Positions 17,112 to 25,513 of a DNA stretch of 33,313 bases are shown here, piece after piece. The position numbers and the translations under genes are program-made. How positions within the stretch are numbered: position 1 is the first letter of the stretch; each line of letters starts with the position of its first letter. The notes beneath the pieces are model-generated. The model worked only from the letters and a program-made list of their open reading frames with translations, was not told the DNA's origin and ran no database searches. The stretch is from Lachnospiraceae bacterium (GTDB taxonomy: Bacteria; Bacillota; Clostridia; Lachnospirales; Lachnospiraceae), in NCBI GenBank assembly GCA_017399445.1, contig JAFQCM010000121.1:1-33313 (forward strand), given 5' to 3'.

Positions 17112-17140
17112 TTGATCCAAAGTCAATATGAATTTATAAT
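17112..17140 (+). promoter_or_regulatory. sigma-A-type promoter of spo0A
   Basis: TTGATC (17112-17117), a 17-base spacer and a perfect TATAAT (17135-17140). It is placed just downstream of the 0A boxes. A sigma-H-like match (CGGATTTT ... GAAT near 16966-16992) is too weak to call. Confidence 0.7.
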
Positions 17141-17202
17141 GTAGAAAAAGTTTCAGTCAGATATTGAAAGAATTGAAATGTATAAATAGATGGAGGATTT
17201 GT

Positions 17203-17997
17203 ATGGAAAAATTAAATGTAGCAATTGCAGATGATAACGAAATTTTATTAGATTTGTTGGAAGAAATCATAAAAAGCGATGAGGAATTAAATGTTGTTGG
17301 AAAAGCAAGAAATGGTGAAGAAGTTTATGGAATAATTAAGGAGAAAGAGCCAGATGTTGTACTTTTGGATATTGTTATGCCAAAAATGGATGGACTTTGT
17401 GTAATGAACAAAGTGAAAAAAGATACCAGTATCAAAAAGCAGCCTGCATTTATTATGATTTCAGCCATTGGACAGGAGAGTATTACAGAAGATGCTTTTG
17501 CTATGGGAGCAAATTATTACATAATGAAACCTTTTGACAATGAAGTTGTCATTAACCGTATTAAAAGAACAAGGGACAGAAAGGGGAGCCTGAAAGAAGC
17601 AGAAAAATATGTTCCATATGAAACAGTAAAAGAAGTAAAGTCGAGAAACTTAGAAGCAGATGTAACGGATATTATACATGAAATCGGAGTTCCAGCACAT
17701 ATTAAAGGGTATCAGTATTTAAGAGACGCTATTATGATGTCAGTAGAAGATATGGAAATGCTGAATTCCATTACGAAAATCTTGTATCCAACTATTGCGA
17801 AGAAATACCAGACCACATCCAGTCGTGTAGAACGTGCCATACGTCATGCTATTGAAGTGGCTTGGAGCAGAGGGAAAATGGATACCATTGATGAATTGTT
17901 TGGTTATACTATTAATACAGGCAAAGGAAAGCCTACAAATTCAGAATTTATTGCATTAATTGCAGATAAAATCCGTCTTGAATATAAAAACAGATAA
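17203..17997 (+). CDS. spo0A: sporulation master regulator Spo0A
   Basis: Spo0A is the phosphorelay-fed response regulator that commits cells to sporulation. ATG 17203 is chosen over an upstream in-frame ATG (17164) because GGAGG lies seven bases before it and the product (264 residues) then matches Spo0A length. The receiver has D10/D11, the phosphoacceptor D56 in [13 protein letters not shown] (same number as in Bacillus) and K109 in YYIMKPFD. The Spo0A_C effector domain (about 148-264) contains [20 protein letters not shown] and the recognition-helix segment [20 protein letters not shown]. The usual clostridial neighbour spoIVB is not upstream. No terminator is seen before glgA, 101 bases downstream. 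Confidence 0.97.
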   Translation: MEKLNVAIADDNEILLDLLEEIIKSDEELNVVGKARNGEEVYGIIKEKEPDVVLLDIVMPKMDGLCVMNKVKKDTSIKKQPAFIMISAIGQESITEDAFAMGANYYIMKPFDNEVVINRIKRTRDRKGSLKEAEKYVPYETVKEVKSRNLEADVTDIIHEIGVPAHIKGYQYLRDAIMMSVEDMEMLNSITKILYPTIAKKYQTTSSRVERAIRHAIEVAWSRGKMDTIDELFGYTINTGKGKPTNSEFIALIADKIRLEYKNR

Positions 17998-18098
17998 GGA
18001 TAATACTTTTCTTGCTTTTTATTTTATGTTATGATAATTATTAAATCAGAGATTTTCATGATAAAGTTATATTTGAGGGAAAAAGCAGGAGGAGCAGG

Positions 18099-19541
18099 AT
18101 GAAAAAAGTATTATTTGTGGCATCGGAATCTACGCCATTTATCAAAACCGGAGGTTTGGCAGATGTGGTAGGTTCCCTTCCAAAATGTTTCGATAAAGAA
18201 AAGTATGATGTAAGGGTAATGATTCCAAAATATCTGTGTATCCCACAGGAAAAACTAGATGACATTACATTCCTTACTAATTTTTATGTAGATCTTTCCT
18301 GGCGTAGTCAGTATGCCGGGATTTTTGTGACGAAAATTGATGGAGTTACCTTTTATTTGATTGATAATGAATATTATTTTGCAGGACCTCGTCCTTATGG
18401 GAATATTCACGAAGATATTGAAAAGTTTGCCTTCTTTTCGAAAGCGGCTTTAATGGCGTTGCCGTTGATTGATTTCAGACCGGATATTGTTCACTGCCAT
18501 GACTGGCAGACCGGACTGGTACCATTATTTTTGAAGGAAGGTTTTAGAGCAAATTCTTTTTATCAGGGCATAAAATCTGTTATGACCATTCATAATTTGA
18601 AATTCCAGGGAAGATGGGAACTTCAAAAGGTAAAAGATGTGATTGGAATGCCAGATTACTATTTTACCTCAGATAAGTTAGAAACTTATGGTGATGCTAA
18701 CTATTTAAAAGGTGGTATTGTATTTGCAGACGCCATTACCACCGTAAGTAAAACTTATGCAGAAGAAATAAAAACCATTGAGTATGGGGAGGGTCTTCAT
18801 GGACTTTTAAATTCAAGAAGGAATGCTCTAAGAGGAATTGTAAATGGGATTGACACAGAAACCTTCAATCCGGAAACAGATCCTTATATTTATAAGCAAT
18901 ATAATGCCAGAAATTTTAGAAAAGAAAAAATCAAAAATAAGCGGGCACTACAGGAAGAATTAGGATTAGAAAAAGATGATAAAGCATTTTTGATTGGAAT
19001 TGTTTCAAGACTGACAGACCAGAAGGGGTTTGATTTAATTGATTGTGTGATGGACGAGCTTTGTCAGGAAAATATCCAGCTGGCAGTATTAGGAACAGGA
19101 GAAGAATGGTATGAAAACATGTTCCGTCATTATGAGTGGAAATATAAAGGAAAAGTGGCTGCTAACATATATTATTCGGAAGAACTTTCTCATAAAATTT
19201 ATGGAGCCAGTGATGCCTTTTTAATGCCATCTTTGTTTGAACCATGTGGATTAAGCCAGTTAATGAGCTTAAGATATGGAACGATTCCGATTGTTCGGGA
19301 AACGGGAGGATTAAAGGATACCGTAGAACCGTATAATGAATATGAAAGTACAGGAACAGGTTTCAGCTTTAAAAATTATAATGCCCATGAAATGCTTGGG
19401 GTGATTCGTTATGCCAAGGACATTTACCAAAGTAAAAAGCGGGAATGGAACAAATTAATAGATCGAGCAATGGCACAGGATTTTTCTTGGAAACGTTCTG
19501 CTAAAGAGTATGAAGAAATGTACGATTGGCTTTCAAATTAA
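18099..19541 (+). CDS. glgA: glycogen synthase (ADP-glucose type, GT5)
   Basis: This enzyme extends alpha-1,4-glucan chains from ADP-glucose. The 480-residue length is typical. K16-T-G-G-L-A-D (residues 16-22) is the ADP-glucose-binding motif. HCHDWQTGLVPL, SRLTDQKGFDLI and the C-terminal LFEPCGLSQLMSLRYGTIP with RETGGLKDTV complete the GT5 signature. AGGAGGAG sets the start. No other glg genes adjoin it. Its position right after spo0A, without an obvious terminator, suggests that storage glucan synthesis (granulose in clostridia) could share sporulation control. The gene is followed by a hairpin that also holds the next gene's ribosome binding site. Confidence 0.95.
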   Translation: MKKVLFVASESTPFIKTGGLADVVGSLPKCFDKEKYDVRVMIPKYLCIPQEKLDDITFLTNFYVDLSWRSQYAGIFVTKIDGVTFYLIDNEYYFAGPRPYGNIHEDIEKFAFFSKAALMALPLIDFRPDIVHCHDWQTGLVPLFLKEGFRANSFYQGIKSVMTIHNLKFQGRWELQKVKDVIGMPDYYFTSDKLETYGDANYLKGGIVFADAITTVSKTYAEEIKTIEYGEGLHGLLNSRRNALRGIVNGIDTETFNPETDPYIYKQYNARNFRKEKIKNKRALQEELGLEKDDKAFLIGIVSRLTDQKGFDLIDCVMDELCQENIQLAVLGTGEEWYENMFRHYEWKYKGKVAANIYYSEELSHKIYGASDAFLMPSLFEPCGLSQLMSLRYGTIPIVRETGGLKDTVEPYNEYESTGTGFSFKNYNAHEMLGVIRYAKDIYQSKKREWNKLIDRAMAQDFSWKRSAKEYEEMYDWLSN

Positions 19542-19557
19542 AAAATAGGGTAGTATA

Positions 19558-19606
19558 AAAACCTCCTTTTTTGAAATACTAAGGTAGTATAAAAAAAGGA
19601 GGTTTT
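19558..19606 (+). terminator. glgA terminator overlapping the coat-gene ribosome binding site
   Basis: AAAACCTCCTTTTTT (19558-19572) and its perfect 15-base complement (19592-19606) flank a 19-base loop. The right arm contains AGGAGG (19598-19603), the ribosome binding site of the next gene, whose ATG is at 19611. The hairpin can thus stop readthrough from glgA and also hide the ribosome binding site in any longer transcript. GGTAGTATAAAAA-type sequence occurs both before the left arm and within the loop, an imperfect direct repeat. Confidence 0.7.
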
Positions 19607-19610
19607 AATT

Positions 19611-19796
19611 ATGTCAAATATTTCAGAACTGGATCTTCAGAACTTAAGACACTTAATTGCAGGGTATGACACAACTCATTGTAAAATGACGGAATATGCT
19701 TCCGCAGCAACTGACCAGACAGTACGTCAGTTTTTTACAAAATCAGCTCAGTCAGCATTAGAATCAAAACAGCAGCTTATGCAGTTTCTTAAATAG
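19611..19796 (+). CDS. small CotF-like spore coat protein
   Basis: The 61-residue product is helical (ISELDLQNLRHLIAGYDTTH, then QTVRQFFTKSAQSALESKQQ). It resembles the first half of CotF-family coat proteins, which fold as ferritin-like four-helix bundles. A second short gene encoding the other helical half follows 12 bases later. The AGGAGG ribosome binding site sits inside a 15-bp inverted repeat. Sporulation-time expression is expected from the family but no sporulation promoter could be assigned. Confidence 0.65.
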   Translation: MSNISELDLQNLRHLIAGYDTTHCKMTEYASAATDQTVRQFFTKSAQSALESKQQLMQFLK

Positions 19797-19808
19797 GAGG
19801 AAAAACAA

Positions 19809-20069
19809 ATGTTGAATGATAAAACAATGGTTGCAGACACTCTTGCAGGGATTAACGGTGAATTAACTCGTTTTGGAGAAATGATTCCACAGAGCGAAAA
19901 TAAAGCATTAAAACAGACATTAAAGCAGATGAGAAATCAGTGCGAAATGTCTCAGGAAGAACTTTACGAAATTGCAAGAAGCAAACAGTACTATATTCCA
20001 GCAGCAATGGCTACAGATGAAGAAGTGGCACATGTGAAAAGTATTTTAACACAGTTGAGTGCCCAGTAG
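19809..20069 (+). CDS. small CotF-like spore coat protein, second unit
   Basis: The 86-residue product (DKTMVADTLAGINGELTRFG, then LKQMRNQCEMSQEELYEIAR and KQYYIPAA) resembles the C-terminal half of CotF-family coat proteins. TAGGAGG lies nine bases upstream, and the gene follows the preceding one by 12 bases, so they are cotranscribed. Together the two proteins could form one CotF-like bundle. Confidence 0.65.
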   Translation: MLNDKTMVADTLAGINGELTRFGEMIPQSENKALKQTLKQMRNQCEMSQEELYEIARSKQYYIPAAMATDEEVAHVKSILTQLSAQ

Positions 20070-20117
20070 GGTTTGCTGTTGTTTATAGAAACCTGTACCA
20101 AAAAAACAGGATTCATT

Positions 20118-20145
20118 TTCCCAACGAGATATTTCTTGTTGGGAA
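20118..20145. repeat. hairpin after the coat genes
   Basis: TTCCCAACGAG pairs with CTTGTTGGGAA (one G-U) around a 6-base loop. No T-run follows on the plus strand, so it is a poor intrinsic terminator. A smaller CCTGT/ACAGG hairpin precedes it (about 20092-20109). Confidence 0.5.
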
Positions 20146-20165
20146 TGTACATAAAAAGAAATAGA

Positions 20166-20174
20166 TGGTATAAT
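20166..20174 (+). promoter_or_regulatory. extended -10 promoter for rqcH
   Basis: TGGTATAAT is an extended -10 box with a perfect TATAAT. TGTACA, a 4-of-6 match to the -35 consensus, lies 17 bases further up (20146-20151). Confidence 0.5.
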
Positions 20175-20233
20175 ATGAACACTTGAGCAAAATAGGTACA
20201 AAAGGATAATTTTAGTGAGAAAGAGGTAATATT

Positions 20234-21976
20234 ATGGCATTTGATGGAATTGTAATTGCCAATTTAGTAAAAGAATTTCAAGATAAATTAATCGAGGCAA
20301 GAATTTATAAAATTGCCCAGACAGAAGAAGACGAATTATTATTAACCATTAAAGCAGGCAGAGAGCAGTACCGCTTACTTATGTCAGCCAGTGCAAGCCT
20401 GCCATTGCTTTATTTTACAGAAAAAAATAAGCCAAGTCCCATGACTGCACCAAACTTCTGTATGCTTCTTCGTAAACATATTCAAAATGGAAGAATCACT
20501 GCTGTTTATCAGCCGGGGTTGGAACGTATTGTACATTTTGAAATAGAACATTTAAACGAACTGGGAGATTTGTGCAAAAAAACATTAATCATTGAGTTAA
20601 TGGGAAAACACAGCAATATTATTTTCTGTAATGAAGAAGGGAAAATTATTGACAGTATCAAACATATTTCCTCCCAGACCAGTTCCTTGCGAGAAGTTCT
20701 TCCAGGAAGGGAATATTTCATTCCGGAAACCACTCACAAAGTAAACCCTAAAGAGGCGCTAGAAGCAGTATTTCAGGAACAAATTGTTTCCAAGCCAATG
20801 AGTGTATTAAAAGCTCTTTACCAGTCCTTTACCGGCTTTAGTCCGGCAGTTGCCCAAAGCATCTGCACCCAGGCGGGAATAGATTCTGACAAAAGCGCAA
20901 ACTGTCTTACTCAGACAGAACTTACAGCGCTGTATCTGGAATTTTGCAAAGTAATGCAAAAAATAGAAGAGGGGAATTTTCAACCGGTAATTTATTACAA
21001 ACAGGAAGAACCAGTGGAATTTTCTACTGTGGAATTAGGACAGTTTGAAGAATATAGCAAAAAGCAGTATGACACCATTTCGGAAGTTCTTGAAAATTAT
21101 TACGCACAGAAAAATGCCATTACCAGAATCCGTCAAAAGTCCTCAGATTTAAGACGTATTGTGCAAACTGCGTTAGAACGTAATTATAAAAAATATGATT
21201 TACAGTTAAAACAATTAAAAGATACTGAAAAACGGGAAAAGTACAAAGTATACGGAGAATTGCTTCACACCTATGGATACCAGGCAGAAACCGGAAGTAA
21301 AAGTTTAGAAGCATTAAATTATTACACCAATGAAATGGTTACCATTCCTTTAGATGATACCATTTCTCCACTGGAAAATGCAAAAAAATACTTTGAAAAA
21401 TACAATAAACTAAAAAGAACCTATGAGGCGCTTTCTGAACTTACATTAGAAGTAAAAGAGGAAATCAATCATTTGGAATCCATCCAGACTGCATTAGACA
21501 TTGCATTGTTAGAAGAAGATTTAGTGGAAATTAAAGAGGAGTTGGTAGAAAGTGGTTATATTCGTCGAAAAGGTGGCAACAAAAAGGTAAAAATCACCAG
21601 TAAACCATTCCATTATCTTTCTAGCGACGGTTATCACATTTATGTAGGAAAAAATAATTTCCAAAACGAAGAATTAACCTTCAAATTTGCCACAGGTAAC
21701 GATTGGTGGTTCCACGCCAAAGGCGTGCCAGGCTCCCATGTAATCGTCAAATCCGAAGGAAACGAAGAACTTCCTGACAGGGTATTCGAAGAAGCAGGAA
21801 AACTGGCAGCCTTTTATTCAAAAAACCGTGGCAACGACAAAGTAGAAATCGACTATATCCAAAAGAAACATGTAAAAAAACCAGCTGGCTCAAAGCCAGG
21901 ATTTGTAGTCTATTATACTAATTATTCACTAGTTATTGATAGTAATATTAGCGAAATACAATTAATTAGTGGTTAG
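20234..21976 (+). CDS. rqcH: RqcH (NFACT family), ribosome quality-control factor
   Basis: The 580-residue protein is the bacterial homologue of Rqc2, formerly called fibronectin-binding protein FbpA/YloA. It binds stalled 50S subunits and adds alanine tails that mark nascent chains for degradation. The N-terminal NFACT-N domain (MAFDGIVIANLVKEF, NFCMLLRKHI) is followed by helix-hairpin-helix and coiled-coil parts (about 270-430) and an NFACT-R domain (about 450-565: SSDGYHIYVGKNNFQNEEL, DWWFHAKGVPGSHVI). Complete and of normal length. AGAAAGAGGT precedes the start. It appears to be a single-gene unit between two promoters. Confidence 0.93.
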   Translation: MAFDGIVIANLVKEFQDKLIEARIYKIAQTEEDELLLTIKAGREQYRLLMSASASLPLLYFTEKNKPSPMTAPNFCMLLRKHIQNGRITAVYQPGLERIVHFEIEHLNELGDLCKKTLIIELMGKHSNIIFCNEEGKIIDSIKHISSQTSSLREVLPGREYFIPETTHKVNPKEALEAVFQEQIVSKPMSVLKALYQSFTGFSPAVAQSICTQAGIDSDKSANCLTQTELTALYLEFCKVMQKIEEGNFQPVIYYKQEEPVEFSTVELGQFEEYSKKQYDTISEVLENYYAQKNAITRIRQKSSDLRRIVQTALERNYKKYDLQLKQLKDTEKREKYKVYGELLHTYGYQAETGSKSLEALNYYTNEMVTIPLDDTISPLENAKKYFEKYNKLKRTYEALSELTLEVKEEINHLESIQTALDIALLEEDLVEIKEELVESGYIRRKGGNKKVKITSKPFHYLSSDGYHIYVGKNNFQNEELTFKFATGNDWWFHAKGVPGSHVIVKSEGNEELPDRVFEEAGKLAAFYSKNRGNDKVEIDYIQKKHVKKPAGSKPGFVVYYTNYSLVIDSNISEIQLISG

Positions 21977-21996
21977 AGTGATTTTTTACAGAAAGC

Positions 21997-22025
21997 TTGA
22001 CGACACATTTCAAATGACTTATAAT
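21997..22025 (+). promoter_or_regulatory. sigma-A-type promoter of the yicC-ilvN operon
   Basis: TTGACG (21997-22002), a 17-base spacer and a perfect TATAAT (22020-22025). The leader that follows holds a short ATGCC/GGCAT hairpin (about 22043-22062). Confidence 0.75.
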
Positions 22026-22089
22026 GAAATGTACTGATTGGATGCCAAAATTGTCGGCATTCTAAAAATATGTGGAGGCAAAGGACTCA

Positions 22090-22968
22090 ATGGTTAAGAG
22101 TATGACAGGCTTTGGGCGTTTTGAAGTGTCTGAAGCAGAAAGAAAAATGACAGTTGAAATAAAGTCAGTCAACCACCGGTATCTTGACATCAATGTGAAA
22201 ATGCCTAAAAAACTGAATTTTTTTGAAACTGCCATAAGAAACTTGTTAAAAGAGTATATTGAGCGTGGAAAAGTAGATGTTTTTATCACATATGAAGATT
22301 ATAGCGAAAGCAGTGTGTGTATAAAATATAACCGGGATTTGGCAAAAGAGTATCTGGCGCATCTTAGAAAAATGCAAAAAGAGTTCGGATTGCAGGAAGA
22401 TTTTGGTGCAGCATCCTTATCCAGATATCCTGAAGTACTTGTAATGGAAGAACAGGCTGTAAATGAGGAAGAACTTTGGAAAATGTTAGAACCAGCCATA
22501 AAAGGTGCAGCGGAGCAGTTTACTCAGTCCAGACTTCGTGAAGGAGAACATCTTAAGAGTGATCTTATTGGAAAGCTAGAAGGAATGCTCCAGAGTGTTT
22601 CCTATATTGAAGAACGTTCCCCGGAAATTTTAACAGAATACCGGCAAAAGCTTACAGATAAGGTAAAAGAACTGTTAGGCGATACTGCTATTGATGAAAG
22701 CAGAATTCTTACAGAAGTTACCGTTTTTGCAGATAAAATATGTGTAGATGAAGAAACAGTAAGACTTAGAAGCCACATAGAACATATGAAAAAAGATTTA
22801 CAGGCAGGTGGAAGCCTGGGAAGAAAGTTAGACTTCCTTGCACAGGAAATGAACCGAGAGGCAAATACCATTCTTTCAAAAGCAAATGACCTTACCATAT
22901 CAGAATGTGGAATTCAGTTAAAAACCGATATTGAAAAGGTAAGGGAACAGATTCAGAATATAGAATAG
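22090..22968 (+). CDS. yicC: YicC family protein, putative endoribonuclease
   Basis: YicC proteins are endoribonuclease-like regulators of RNA turnover. The chosen ATG gives 292 residues, the usual size, and the conserved opening MVKSMTGFGR; a GTG frame six codons earlier has no ribosome binding site. The C-terminus REANTILSKANDLTIS and KVREQIQNIE is the family signature. GGAGG and AAAGGA precede the start. It heads an operon with remA, rpoZ and later genes, as in many Firmicutes. Confidence 0.92.
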   Translation: MVKSMTGFGRFEVSEAERKMTVEIKSVNHRYLDINVKMPKKLNFFETAIRNLLKEYIERGKVDVFITYEDYSESSVCIKYNRDLAKEYLAHLRKMQKEFGLQEDFGAASLSRYPEVLVMEEQAVNEEELWKMLEPAIKGAAEQFTQSRLREGEHLKSDLIGKLEGMLQSVSYIEERSPEILTEYRQKLTDKVKELLGDTAIDESRILTEVTVFADKICVDEETVRLRSHIEHMKKDLQAGGSLGRKLDFLAQEMNREANTILSKANDLTISECGIQLKTDIEKVREQIQNIE

Positions 22969-22976
22969 GTGAGTCC

Positions 22977-23246
22977 ATGGAAAAGTTAGTGAGTGTTGGA
23001 TTTGGAAATATGGTAAATGCCAATAAGATTATTGCAGTGATAAGTCCTGAATCAGCGCCGGTGAAAAGATTAATTCAGGCAGCCAAAGAAGAAGGAACTG
23101 CCATTGATGTGACCCAAGGAAGAAAAACAAAGTCAGTGATTGTAATGGAAAACGGACAGTATCTGTTGTCAGCTTTACAGACAGAAACCATATCAAACCG
23201 TATTCAGGCAGGTACCAAAACTTCAGAAACGGAAGTACAATCATAA
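22977..23246 (+). CDS. remA: RemA/DUF370 regulatory protein
   Basis: The 89-residue protein matches RemA, a small DNA-binding regulator of matrix and biofilm genes in Bacillus: LVSVGFGNMVNANKIIAVIS, then VTQGRKTKSVIVMENGQ and a final ETISNRI. It starts eight bases after yicC with AGGTGAG as ribosome binding site. In many genomes the next gene is gmk; here only 52 bases separate remA from rpoZ. Confidence 0.93.
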   Translation: MEKLVSVGFGNMVNANKIIAVISPESAPVKRLIQAAKEEGTAIDVTQGRKTKSVIVMENGQYLLSALQTETISNRIQAGTKTSETEVQS

Positions 23247-23298
23247 CATATTTATATAGAAAATAATGAAAAGATAACATAGGAAAGGAGAATGAGTT

Positions 23299-23541
23299 AT
23301 GTTACATCCATCTTATACAGATTTAATGAAAGTAGTAAACAGTGAGGTAGAAGAAGGTGAACAGCCAGTAGTTAATAGCCGTTATTCTATTGTACTTGCA
23401 ACATCTAAAAGAGCAAGACAGATTATTGGTGGTGACGAGGCTTTAGTTTCAACCCATGGCAAAAAACCATTGTCTGTTGCCATTGAAGAATTAAACAAGG
23501 GAGAAATTAAAATTTTGCCTGAAGAACAGGACAATGAATAA
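23299..23541 (+). CDS. rpoZ: RNA polymerase omega subunit
   Basis: The 80-residue protein carries the omega signature: LHPSYTDLMK, NSRYSIVLATSKRARQI, and KKPLSVAIEEL. It aids assembly of RNA polymerase through the beta-prime subunit. AAAGGAG lies upstream of the ATG. It is followed by a hairpin that may attenuate the operon before rimO. Confidence 0.93.
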   Translation: MLHPSYTDLMKVVNSEVEEGEQPVVNSRYSIVLATSKRARQIIGGDEALVSTHGKKPLSVAIEELNKGEIKILPEEQDNE

Positions 23542-23563
23542 GTAGGAAAAGAAGTGAAGATTG

Positions 23564-23590
23564 GGCGTACCGGAAAACGGTGCGCCTTTT
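23564..23590 (+). terminator. terminator or attenuator between rpoZ and rimO
   Basis: GGCGTACCG pairs with CGGTGCGCC (9 bp, one G-U) around GAAAA and runs into TTTT. The hairpin is GC-rich with a short T-run, so partial readthrough into rimO is likely. Confidence 0.65.
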
Positions 23591-23608
23591 ATAAAAAAGG
23601 AGAAAAAT

Positions 23609-24949
23609 ATGAAATTACTTTTTATTTCATTAGGCTGTGATAAAAACCTTGTGGACTCCGAATACATGTTAGGATATTTAAAGCAGGCAGGAATTGAATT
23701 TACAGATGATGAAACACAGGCAGATATTATTGTGGTAAATACCTGTAGTTTTATTAATGATGCCAAAGAAGAAAGCATTAATACCATTCTGGAAATGGCA
23801 GAGCAAAAAAAAGAAGGAAAGTGCAAGGCATTAATTGTAACCGGTTGTCTTGCACAAAGATATAAGGATGAAGTATTAAAGGAAATACCAGAAGTGGATG
23901 CCGTTTTAGGAACGACTGCTTATGAAGAAATTGCAGAAGTCATCAATCAGGTAGTAGAAGGAGAAAGTCATTGTATTATTATGAAGGGGCTGGATTATCT
24001 TCCGGAAGCCAATAAAGAACGTGTGGTTACTACCGGTGGACATTATGCACATCTTAAGATTGCAGAAGGCTGTGACAAGCATTGCACTTACTGTATTATT
24101 CCCAAAATTCGTGGAGAATATCGAAGTGTTCCTATGGAAGAACTGGTAGCAGAAGCTGAAAAACTGACAGAATCAGGAGTAAAAGAACTGATTTTAGTAG
24201 CCCAGGAAACCACCATGTATGGAAAAGATATATATGGCAAAAAAATGCTTCCGGAACTGTTAAGACGTCTTTGTAAAATCTCCGGAATTTACTGGATTCG
24301 AATTCAGTATTGTTATCCGGAAGAAATTACGGATGAATTAATTCAGGTCATCAAAGAAGAAGAGAAAATATGTAATTATTTAGACCTTCCGATTCAGCAT
24401 GCCAGTGATGATATTTTAAAGCGTATGGGCAGACGTACCAATAAGGAACAGTTGGAGGAAATTATTGGAAAATTAAGAAGTGAAATACCGGATATTGCCA
24501 TAAGAACCACATTAATCAGCGGTTTTCCGGGAGAAACAGAGGAAATGCATGAAGAAGTGATGGAATTTGTGGATGAAATGGAATTTGACCGATTAGGTGT
24601 ATTTGCTTATTCTCCGGAAGAAGATACTCCGGCAGCAGAATTTGCAGACCAGATATTGGAAGAAGTAAAAGAAGACAGACGAAATGAAATTATGGAATTA
24701 CAGCAGGAAATTGCTTTTGATAAATGTAATGATATGATTGGGAAAGAAGTTCTTGTGATGATTGAAGGCAGTGTTTCCGGCGAAAATGCTTATGTGGGCA
24801 GAACTTATAAAGATGCACCGGGAGTAGATGGTTATATTTTTGTAAATACAGCAGAAAACTTAATGACTGGCGATTTTGTAAAAGTAAAAGTAACCGGTGC
24901 TTTAGAATATGATTTGATAGGAGAAATTGCAGATGAATTTGGCAAATAA
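23609..24949 (+). CDS. rimO: ribosomal protein S12 methylthiotransferase RimO
   Basis: RimO is a radical-SAM enzyme with two iron-sulfur clusters that adds a methylthio group to an aspartate of ribosomal protein S12. The 446-residue product has the MTTase domain (FISLGCDKNLVDSEYM, VNTCSFI, VTGCLAQR), the radical-SAM motif CDKHCTYC (C155, C159, C162), and a C-terminal TRAM domain. RimO is separated from MiaB by the SLGCDKN start and IRTTLISGFPGE segment. ATG 23609 follows AAGGAG, and a longer TTG frame would start inside the hairpin. It overlaps pgsA by 17 bases. Confidence 0.95.
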   Translation: MKLLFISLGCDKNLVDSEYMLGYLKQAGIEFTDDETQADIIVVNTCSFINDAKEESINTILEMAEQKKEGKCKALIVTGCLAQRYKDEVLKEIPEVDAVLGTTAYEEIAEVINQVVEGESHCIIMKGLDYLPEANKERVVTTGGHYAHLKIAEGCDKHCTYCIIPKIRGEYRSVPMEELVAEAEKLTESGVKELILVAQETTMYGKDIYGKKMLPELLRRLCKISGIYWIRIQYCYPEEITDELIQVIKEEEKICNYLDLPIQHASDDILKRMGRRTNKEQLEEIIGKLRSEIPDIAIRTTLISGFPGETEEMHEEVMEFVDEMEFDRLGVFAYSPEEDTPAAEFADQILEEVKEDRRNEIMELQQEIAFDKCNDMIGKEVLVMIEGSVSGENAYVGRTYKDAPGVDGYIFVNTAENLMTGDFVKVKVTGALEYDLIGEIADEFGK

Positions 24950-25484
24950 ATTAACCGTATTAAGAGTGGTTATGATACCATTTTTTGTAGGATTTATGTT
25001 AATGGATACTTCTGCTGGATATTTGATTGCTCTTGGGATTTTCTGCGTTGCCAGTTTAACCGATTTACTGGATGGAAAAATTGCAAGAAAATATAATATG
25101 GTAACGAATTTTGGTAAGTTTATGGACCCTCTTGCCGATAAATTATTAGTATCAGCAGCATTGGTCTGTTTGGTAGAAACCGGAAGTTTGGCATCCTGGA
25201 TTGTAATTGTGATTATCAGCAGAGAATTTATTATTAGTGGATTCCGCTTAATTGCCTCCGATAATGGTGTGGTTATTGCTGCCAGCTATTGGGGTAAATT
25301 TAAAACAGTATTTCAGATGGCAATGATTATTATGCTGATTTTAGAACTGGCAATTGAGGCAACAGAAATTTACTATTTCATTATGAATACTGTGGTATGG
25401 ATTGCAGTAATTCTTACCGTAGTATCTTTAGTAGATTATTTAATTAAAAATAAATCAGTATTGTCAGAAAAAAGTGATAAATAA
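24933..25484 (+). CDS. pgsA: CDP-diacylglycerol-glycerol-3-phosphate 3-phosphatidyltransferase
   Basis: This membrane enzyme makes phosphatidylglycerol phosphate, the first committed step of anionic phospholipid synthesis. The 183-residue protein has four to five membrane segments. The CDP-alcohol phosphotransferase motif is complete: DLLDGKIAR, then GKFMDPLADK. ATG 24933 lies within the end of rimO and follows AGGAGA by eight bases, which suggests translational coupling. Start and length fit the family. Confidence 0.95.
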   Translation: MNLANKLTVLRVVMIPFFVGFMLMDTSAGYLIALGIFCVASLTDLLDGKIARKYNMVTNFGKFMDPLADKLLVSAALVCLVETGSLASWIVIVIISREFIISGFRLIASDNGVVIAASYWGKFKTVFQMAMIIMLILELAIEATEIYYFIMNTVVWIAVILTVVSLVDYLIKNKSVLSEKSDK

Positions 25485-25513
25485 ATTTTGAGAAGTCAAT
25501 AGGGAGTGGTAGT

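Noticed and set aside
20118..20145. Strong intrinsic terminator after the coat genes
   Set aside because: The stem is good but no T-run follows, so it is listed only as a hairpin.
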